Under the pieces are notes generated by a model that saw only the letters and a list, made by a program, of their open reading frames with translations, ran no database searches and was not told the origin of the DNA. This document shows positions 1 to 3,659 of a DNA stretch of 5,620 nucleotides, in pieces. The stretch is from NCBI GenBank assembly GCA_023435705.1, contig JAEYRH010000010.1:1-5620 (forward strand). Direction: 5' to 3'. This DNA comes from Bacillota bacterium. Lineage in GTDB: Bacteria; Bacillota; Clostridia; Christensenellales; UMGS416. How positions within the stretch are numbered: position 1 is the first letter of the stretch; each line of letters opens with the position of its first letter. The position numbers and the translations under genes are program-made.

Positions 1-651
1 GGAAGATACCATGTTATTGCTTCTCCTGAGTTCTACTTCGATATGATTTCAGACCCAACAGTAGAGAAGTACATGACTATAAATAACACAACAAAGACTA
101 TGTTCGATGACTCTTCATTAGTACCTATGTTTGGATTAGAGTTCTATGAAACTATGTTAGTACCTACTTCAGCTAGATACAAAGAAGGAACTACTGATAA
201 GCTTATGTTATTCAGAAGTAACGGAGCTGGTGGTTATGAGTACAAGCAAATCACTATGACTGAAGCAGCTAACTCAGCTGGTAACATCCAAGTAGCTAAG
301 ACTTCAGGTTATGTTAAAGATGCTAGAACTGGTCAAGATGCTTCTTATATCCCTAACAGAGTGACTTACAACTTAACAACTTGGAACGCATCATTCAAGG
401 GTTCAGGAGCAGACTGGGAAGAGTTCAAAGCACAACACGTATTAGTTATCGGTAAAGATGCTTTAACTAGAACTGGCTTACAAGGCGAAGGACAAGCTAA
501 GATGTTTGTTAAGCAAAAAGGTTCAGCTGGTGTGTTAGACCCAATCGACCAAAGACAATCTATAGGATTTAAAATCAACTCAGTTGGATTCGGTTCAACT
601 AGATTAGAAGCAGTAGTTGACTACGTGTGTGTACCATCTCAAGTAAACTAG
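1..651 (+). CDS. Major capsid protein, N4-gp56-like family (5' truncated by window)
   Basis: The reading frame is open from base 1 (reads GRYHVIASPEFYFDMISDP) and ends at TAG 649-651, giving 216 visible C-terminal residues; the true start lies upstream. The ATG at 43 is internal, because the frame upstream of it is open and protein-like. The visible part resembles the C-terminal half of N4-gp56-type HK97-fold capsid proteins. Near the C-terminus is the motif GVLDPIDQRQSIGFKI, matching the family's usual 'DP-(L/I)-(D/N)-QR-x-(S/T)-(I/V)-G-(W/F)-K' segment, followed by a final strand (RLEAVVDYVCV). It would form the icosahedral shell around the DNA. Position at the head of a structural operon, followed by a small gene and a neck-like gene, fits. 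The stop codon overlaps the next gene's ribosome binding site. The family call is by motif; an unrelated HK97-fold capsid subfamily is the alternative. Confidence 0.85.
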   Translation, partial: GRYHVIASPEFYFDMISDPTVEKYMTINNTTKTMFDDSSLVPMFGLEFYETMLVPTSARYKEGTTDKLMLFRSNGAGGYEYKQITMTEAANSAGNIQVAKTSGYVKDARTGQDASYIPNRVTYNLTTWNASFKGSGADWEEFKAQHVLVIGKDALTRTGLQGEGQAKMFVKQKGSAGVLDPIDQRQSIGFKINSVGFGSTRLEAVVDYVCVPSQVN

Positions 652-661
652 GAGGTTAGTT

Positions 662-1054
662 ATGGCAGTTAAAAAGACAGTTACGGAAGTGAAGGAGGCG
701 GCAGTTGCCGCTGTAGAGCACGAAGTATCAAAGCAAGTTAATATAGAACTTGAACTTCAAAATGCTGAGAAGAGAAGAAGGAAACTTCTTGATTACTACA
801 AAGCAGAAGAGAGAGTTCCTGTATATGTATCTCCAATGTATAGACCATACTTTGGGAATGTTATGCAAGTTATGATAAATGGAATAAGTATTTCTTTCAA
901 GGTAGATGGAACTACTCAAAGAGTTCCTAAATCTTTCGCTGATGAAATAGAAGCTAGAAGATGTGCTATTGATGAAATACTAAAGAAACAAGAAAAGATG
1001 GCAAACGATCAAGAGAACGTGGAAACTTCTCCAGGCGAAATTGCCTTGTTTTAG
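662..1054 (+). CDS. Small conserved phage protein downstream of the capsid gene, function unknown
   Basis: This encodes 130 residues, with the start supported by TAGGAGG at 649-655, six bases upstream of ATG 662. Residues 1-50 are Ala/Glu/Lys-rich and look helical, possibly a coiled coil. Residues 52-90 form a compact beta-like core (RVPVYVSPMYRPYFGNVMQV, then a ValAsnGly-type turn as INGISISFKVDG, then VPKSFADEI). Residues 92-115 are again helical, and the tail ends SPGEIALF. A small protein of the pattern 'V-x-INGxxxxxxxGxxxxVPxxxAxxI' directly after the capsid gene is common in Firmicutes phages. It is usually left hypothetical; an accessory capsid, decoration or head-completion role is inference from position. 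No signal peptide or membrane segment is seen. A strong terminator follows immediately, so this gene and the capsid gene may form one transcription unit. Confidence 0.75.
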   Translation: MAVKKTVTEVKEAAVAAVEHEVSKQVNIELELQNAEKRRRKLLDYYKAEERVPVYVSPMYRPYFGNVMQVMINGISISFKVDGTTQRVPKSFADEIEARRCAIDEILKKQEKMANDQENVETSPGEIALF

Positions 1055-1061
1055 AGAAAGC

Positions 1062-1087
1062 AGCAGGGTTTATCCCTGCTATTTTTT
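1062..1087 (+). terminator. Intrinsic (rho-independent) terminator
   Basis: A perfect 7-bp stem AGCAGGG (1062-1068) / CCCTGCT (1074-1080) closes a 5-base loop (TTTAT) and is followed by A and six T residues (1082-1087). It begins eight bases after the stop of the preceding gene. The next gene's ribosome binding site begins three bases after the T-run, leaving no room for a promoter between them. It therefore probably sets the ratio of capsid message to downstream fibre message, with downstream genes reached by read-through, antitermination or a promoter inside the upstream gene. Confidence 0.85.
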
Positions 1088-1089
1088 AT

Positions 1090-1095
1090 AGGAGG
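1090..1095 (+). promoter_or_regulatory. Ribosome binding site for the neck-type protein at 1101
   Basis: AGGAGG lies five bases upstream of ATG 1101 and directly follows the T-run of the terminator. Ribosome loading here requires a transcript that has passed the terminator, so the two elements sit back to back. Confidence 0.8.
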
Positions 1096-1100
1096 TTACT

Positions 1101-1538
1101 ATGCACATTAACCAAATTGTACGATTTGTAAATGATAAACTAGCAGGAGAGAACTTAATGTTTGACCAACTGCTAATTCATCTTGATTCAGTTATAGATG
1201 ATATAAATACTGCATTGAACTCCTGTTATCCAGCATTCTCAGAGTACACTCCTGAGATGTACCCAAAGTACCCTAACTATAATCTATTCCCTGATAGCTA
1301 CATAAGAAGCGTTGTAGTAGTTGGAGCTGCTTATAAGTTCTACTCTACCGATGAAGAGGGAGCACAAGTTGCACCTGAATATGGCTATCAGTACAGAGAT
1401 AACCTCTTTAGGATGGTTAGAGATTATAGTATGAGAGTACCACCTATGTTTCAAGCCTGTAACTCAGGTATGCTAGATTCAGGTAAATGCACAACACAAA
1501 ATGATAGATATATGAAGGGGTGGTTCGTAAGTGATTAA
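1101..1538 (+). CDS. Putative head-tail adaptor / neck-type virion protein
   Basis: This encodes 145 residues, started by ATG 1101 behind AGGAGG at 1090-1095. Residues 1-45 are largely helical (INQIVRFVNDKLAG, then LLIHLDSVIDDINTALNSCY). Residues 46-65 are a Pro/Tyr-rich stretch (FSEYTPEMYPKYPNYNLFP), and 67-112 are helical again (YIRSVVVVGAAYKFYSTDEEG, then FRMVRDYSM). A small mostly helical protein with this order, one or two genes after the capsid gene, resembles phage head-tail connector/adaptor proteins that dock under the portal. That role is inferred from fold impression and position, not from a diagnostic motif. Four cysteines are present (42, 120, 130 and none clustered in a CxxC). 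The last eight bases overlap the next gene, which starts at GTG 1531, so the two are probably translationally coupled. Confidence 0.6.
   Translation: MHINQIVRFVNDKLAGENLMFDQLLIHLDSVIDDINTALNSCYPAFSEYTPEMYPKYPNYNLFPDSYIRSVVVVGAAYKFYSTDEEGAQVAPEYGYQYRDNLFRMVRDYSMRVPPMFQACNSGMLDSGKCTTQNDRYMKGWFVSD
1515..1520 (+). promoter_or_regulatory. Ribosome binding site inside the neck-type gene, deciding the GTG start at 1531
   Basis: AAGGGG at 1515-1520 sits ten bases before GTG 1531 and inside the preceding coding region. No ATG lies in this frame between the site and the Cys-rich head, so GTG is the best start. It is weaker than the AGGAGG sites elsewhere in the window, which together with GTG suggests lower or coupled expression. 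Confidence 0.55.
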
Positions 1539-1872
1539 TATAATAGATAACCCTAACGGAAGGCTTGGTTCTAACTACCCATGTACCAATACACCACTAT
1601 ACGCTTGTAGTGCTTGTAACGATACTATGTGTCCTTCCAATCCAAACTACACAGCAGGGGTTACTCCTATAGGTATACCAGGTCCACAAGGACCACAAGG
1701 CCCTAGAGGTCCCCAAGGTCCAATAGGAGCAGAAGGTCCACAGGGTCCACAAGGTCCAGTAGGTCCACAAGGTCCAAGAGGTCCAGTACCCTCTACTGCA
1801 GATTTGTTAGCAGCAATGCAAGTAATATCTCAAATGGATGATTGTCCATTTGCACTTAAAGCACCTAACTAG
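1531..1872 (+). CDS. Small collagen-like virion protein with four-cysteine head (first of two)
   Basis: This encodes 113 residues from GTG 1531, overlapping the upstream gene by eight bases. Residues 1-47 form a Cys/Asn/Pro-rich head with C18, C26, C29 and C34 (spacing C-x7-C-x2-C-x4-C). Residues 48-86 are 13 uninterrupted Gly-X-Y triplets, mostly GPQ, GPR, GPV and GPI, which should form a homotrimeric triple helix. Residues 87-113 are a short helical tail (ADLLAAMQVISQMDD) with a fifth Cys at 105. Collagen-like segments are well known in phage fibres, where they make stiff rod-like shafts. A head or tail decoration fibre is the likely role. The Cys cluster could bind a metal or cross-link trimers; neither is proven. 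No signal peptide or anchor is visible, fitting a virion part rather than a cell-surface protein. TAG 1870-1872 overlaps the next ribosome binding site. Confidence 0.8.
   Translation: MINIIDNPNGRLGSNYPCTNTPLYACSACNDTMCPSNPNYTAGVTPIGIPGPQGPQGPRGPQGPIGAEGPQGPQGPVGPQGPRGPVPSTADLLAAMQVISQMDDCPFALKAPN
1672..1788 (+). repeat. Collagen-like Gly-X-Y repeat, 13 triplets
   Basis: In-frame codons for 13 consecutive Gly-X-Y triplets. At DNA level the units GGTCCACAA, GGTCCAGTA and GGTCCAAGA recur, with Pro mostly written CCA. The 9-base periodicity makes in-frame gain or loss of triplets by slippage or recombination plausible. Proline fills the X position in all but two triplets. Confidence 0.9.
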
Positions 1873-1876
1873 GAGG
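1871..1876 (+). promoter_or_regulatory. Ribosome binding site that selects ATG 1884 over ATG 1878
   Basis: AGGAGG at 1871-1876 is one base from ATG 1878, which is too close for initiation, but seven bases from the in-frame ATG 1884, which is optimal. The start is therefore placed at 1884. The site overlaps the stop TAG (1870-1872) of the upstream collagen-like gene, favouring reinitiation by the same ribosomes. Confidence 0.8.
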
Positions 1877-1883
1877 TATGCAC

Positions 1884-2369
1884 ATGGATAGATGTCCTTT
1901 TAATTATGGGTGTAATACATGCCCACATTATAGAATAAACTGTAACGGTCCATTAGATTTCCATAAAGGAGATAGAGGACCAGCAGGACCACAAGGAGTA
2001 GAAGGTCCAACAGGTCCAATGGGTCCAACAGGTCCTAGAGGTCCAATGGGAATGCAAGGTCCGATAGGTCCAATGGGAGAAGTAGATGATGTTAGAGTAA
2101 GAGCTATACTAGATGAAATGCTAGATACAGAAGCAGATATATTCGCCACTAGAAATTATGTAGACATTGCGGTTGCTAACTTAAATACAGCTATAAACAC
2201 TAAGGCTAACAAGACTGATGTAGCACTTTTAGCTCCAAAAAGTAACCCAGCATTGACAGGAATTGCAACATTAAATGGTTATAACATCGCAACATCAACT
2301 GATTTACCAGTAATATCTAGTATGGCTCCAAGCTCCCCTAGAACAAATCAGTTATGGATACAGATATAG
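1884..2369 (+). CDS. Small collagen-like fibre protein with four-cysteine head (second of two)
   Basis: This encodes 161 residues from ATG 1884 (the alternative ATG 1878 adds Met-His but is too near the ribosome binding site). Residues 1-28 are a Cys-rich head with C4, C10, C13 and C20 (C-x5-C-x2-C-x6-C). Residues 29-67 are 13 Gly-X-Y triplets, the same number as in the upstream protein. Residues 68-112 are helical with coiled-coil character (YVDIAVANLNTAINTKANKT). Residues 115-135 carry the phage tail-fibre motif ALLAPKSNPALTGIATLNG, close to the familiar 'APLASPALTG'. The C-terminus, APSSPRTNQLWIQI, resembles a linker usually found inside longer fibres just before a 'WNGSAWV' segment, and the next gene opens with that segment. 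A trimeric virion fibre or adaptor is the likely role. The gene ends at TAG 2367-2369, 15 bases before the next start and in the same frame. Confidence 0.8.
   Translation: MDRCPFNYGCNTCPHYRINCNGPLDFHKGDRGPAGPQGVEGPTGPMGPTGPRGPMGMQGPIGPMGEVDDVRVRAILDEMLDTEADIFATRNYVDIAVANLNTAINTKANKTDVALLAPKSNPALTGIATLNGYNIATSTDLPVISSMAPSSPRTNQLWIQI
1968..2084 (+). repeat. Collagen-like Gly-X-Y repeat, 13 triplets
   Basis: Thirteen consecutive triplets from GDR to GEV, with GPT, GPM and GPR prominent. Codons favour GGTCCA, as in the upstream 13-triplet repeat and unlike the GGTCCT-rich repeat of the large fibre gene. Lys is absent and the only charged triplets are at the ends or contain single Arg or Glu residues. 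Confidence 0.9.
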
Positions 2370-2384
2370 AAAGGAGGGTGTTAA

Positions 2385-3188
2385 ATGCCAAAGTTAAATT
2401 ATTGGAACGGTTCAGCGTGGGTGACTATCGCAGAAGATAATTCAAACTATAATACTTTCAGAGCTAGTGGAGGTAGAATTGGTGAAGGTGGTCAGATATT
2501 TGCTGACGTGTATGGCGTAGGCTTAGGTAAATGGGGAGAGCCGAACAGTAGAGTACAAGTAATAAATAGTTCCACAGAGAACTTGTTCGGACCTGTTGTA
2601 GGAGAAGCCGTTACGCTAGGTGATGCTGAGCACAGGTGGAAGTCCTTATATACTACAGGTGGACGTATATACCATACAACTACAGTTGGTGGAACTGGTG
2701 GCTCATATGTTATTGAACCTTTAGCAGGAGCAATGCTTTTACTTAACGTAACTAGTGCTTCAGGAATAACAAACCAACTAAAGGTATTTGTAGGTGACGA
2801 TGGTGTAAGGTATGTTAATCCAGGTTCAAACTTACTTACAAACTTAGGTAACTCTAGTATTAGATATAGAGATATATGGGTAGGGGCCTCTTCTACTAAT
2901 ACTAATGGATATACTAAGTTACAAAATGGGCTTATGCTACAATGGGGAACTCAAACACAAACTGGAATAGGTATGAAAGTGATAGAGTATGTTGCAACTT
3001 ATCCTACAGCTTTCCCAACTAACTGTATAAGAGTTATTCCATTTGTAGGAGGTACAACTGAGAGCGGTTCTCCTGGGCAGGTAGATGTCCGTTTACAAAC
3101 TGTAGGGCAAACGAACTTCAATTATCAGGTAATGCCTAATGAATACACAAAATCATTTGTATTGCACTATTTAGCAATAGGTTACTAA
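2385..3188 (+). CDS. Tail-fibre / receptor-binding type protein with gp53-like C-terminal module
   Basis: This encodes 267 residues; ATG 2385 lies seven bases after AAGGAGG (2371-2377). Residues 5-14 (NYWNGSAWVT) match a short module seen in many phage fibres. Two copies of a 'LG-(N/D)-x-x-x-R-(W/Y)-x-x-(L/I)' motif follow at residues 78-89 (LGDAEHRWKSLY) and 154-167 (LGNSSIRYRDIWVG); this motif recurs in beta-helical or beta-rich fibre shafts. Residues 178-267 look like the gp53-like fibre C-terminal domain: KLQNGLMLQWGTQT, then an aromatic/Pro strand (YVATYPTAFPTNCIRV), and the hallmark ending YLAIGY. Such domains sit at the fibre tip and bind host surface carbohydrate or protein. No catalytic motif is apparent, so binding rather than depolymerase activity is inferred. 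It probably assembles as a trimer. The in-frame upstream neighbour may be the missing N-terminal shaft. Confidence 0.8.
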   Translation: MPKLNYWNGSAWVTIAEDNSNYNTFRASGGRIGEGGQIFADVYGVGLGKWGEPNSRVQVINSSTENLFGPVVGEAVTLGDAEHRWKSLYTTGGRIYHTTTVGGTGGSYVIEPLAGAMLLLNVTSASGITNQLKVFVGDDGVRYVNPGSNLLTNLGNSSIRYRDIWVGASSTNTNGYTKLQNGLMLQWGTQTQTGIGMKVIEYVATYPTAFPTNCIRVIPFVGGTTESGSPGQVDVRLQTVGQTNFNYQVMPNEYTKSFVLHYLAIGY

Positions 3189-3200
3189 GGAGGTATTGGA

Positions 3201-3494
3201 ATGGGAACAAAACATTACTTAAGGAAGTTTGGTGACACCTTTGGGTTTGTGACTAATGACGTTCATGATATTCTTCATACAGATATTCCAATTACTGCTG
3301 CAGAGTATGATGCGTTCTTTGAAACTCAATCAGAGGGTAAATTGTTTAGATTAAAAGCAACTCCAACAGGGGAAGGCTTATTCGGATATATAGAAGAGTA
3401 TACTCCTGAAGCACACCCTGTTTCACCAGGCTTACAAGAACACATGTTAGACTTAGAGTTTAGGATTAGCATGTTAGAATTAGGAGGTATTTAG
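3201..3494 (+). CDS. Small phage protein beside tail-fibre genes, function unknown
   Basis: This encodes 97 residues; ATG 3201 lies seven bases after AAGGAGG (3187-3193), which overlaps the upstream stop TAA 3186-3188. Residues 10-65 seem a small mixed fold (DILHTDIPITAAEYDAFFET, then KLFRLKATPTGEGLFGYIEEY). Residues 77-95 form a Leu-rich helix (LQEHMLDLEFRISMLELG). A small protein ending in a heptad-like helix next to a fibre gene recalls XkdW-type proteins of PBSX-like phages in size and place. I see no sequence motif that proves the relation, so a tail-fibre accessory or assembly role is inference only. The final codons for Leu-Gly-Gly also serve as the ribosome binding site of the next gene. 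Confidence 0.7.
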   Translation: MGTKHYLRKFGDTFGFVTNDVHDILHTDIPITAAEYDAFFETQSEGKLFRLKATPTGEGLFGYIEEYTPEAHPVSPGLQEHMLDLEFRISMLELGGI

Positions 3495-3495
3495 T

Positions 3496-3645
3496 ATGAC
3501 TTATAGATTATGCAAAACCGTAATAGAGAAAGAAACTTTCGGAACTAAAGAAGATATGCTTTTTAAGCTTGATGTATTCTTGCTTAATAACAGAATAACT
3601 CAAGATGAATACAACGGATTAACTGCTTTATTAAACAGTAAATAG
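3496..3645 (+). CDS. Very small (49-residue) phage protein, XkdX-like in size and position
   Basis: ATG 3496 begins one base after the stop of the upstream gene and eight bases after AGGAGG (3482-3487), which lies inside that gene. The 49 residues read as a short strand or turn (MTYRLCKTVIEKETF) followed by helical segments (KEDMLFKLDVFLLNNRI and TQDEYNGLTALL). The pattern 'M-x-x-KLDVFLL-x-x-RI-(T)-x-x-EY-x-x-L' is familiar from short genes beside tail-fibre genes in Firmicutes phages, and resembles the ending of XkdX and SHOCT-like short domains ('G-x-I-T-x-E-E-Y-x-x-L'). Its real function is unknown. The ideal ribosome binding site, tight packing and codon use like its neighbours support a real gene despite its size. 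Confidence 0.75.
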   Translation: MTYRLCKTVIEKETFGTKEDMLFKLDVFLLNNRITQDEYNGLTALLNSK

Positions 3646-3659
3646 AAAGGTGGTTCCAT

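Noticed and set aside
366..919. Minus-strand open frames at 366-578 and 728-919
   Set aside because: They lie wholly inside the capsid and companion genes, have no ribosome binding site and no recognisable protein character.
1041..1074. Possible promoter around the terminator (TTGTTT with TTTATC 17 bases on)
   Set aside because: The -10 match is poor and lies inside the hairpin loop and stem; a chance match in AT-rich DNA is more likely.
1672..1788. Short direct DNA repeats (GGTCCACAAGG) that could suggest a CRISPR-like or mobile-element repeat
   Set aside because: They are in-frame codons of the Gly-X-Y triplets with no unique spacers and no flanking inverted repeats.
1928..2149. Minus-strand open frame of 73 residues opposite the second collagen-like gene
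   Set aside because: It is the antisense image of the Gly-Pro repeat (reads Pro-Ile-Gly-Pro) and opposes all neighbouring genes.
649..3645. Possible stop-codon reassignment (TAG read as Gln), known in some gut phages
   Set aside because: Six genes end at TAG and each is followed directly by a ribosome binding site and start, while no TAG interrupts any coding frame. TAG works as a normal stop here.
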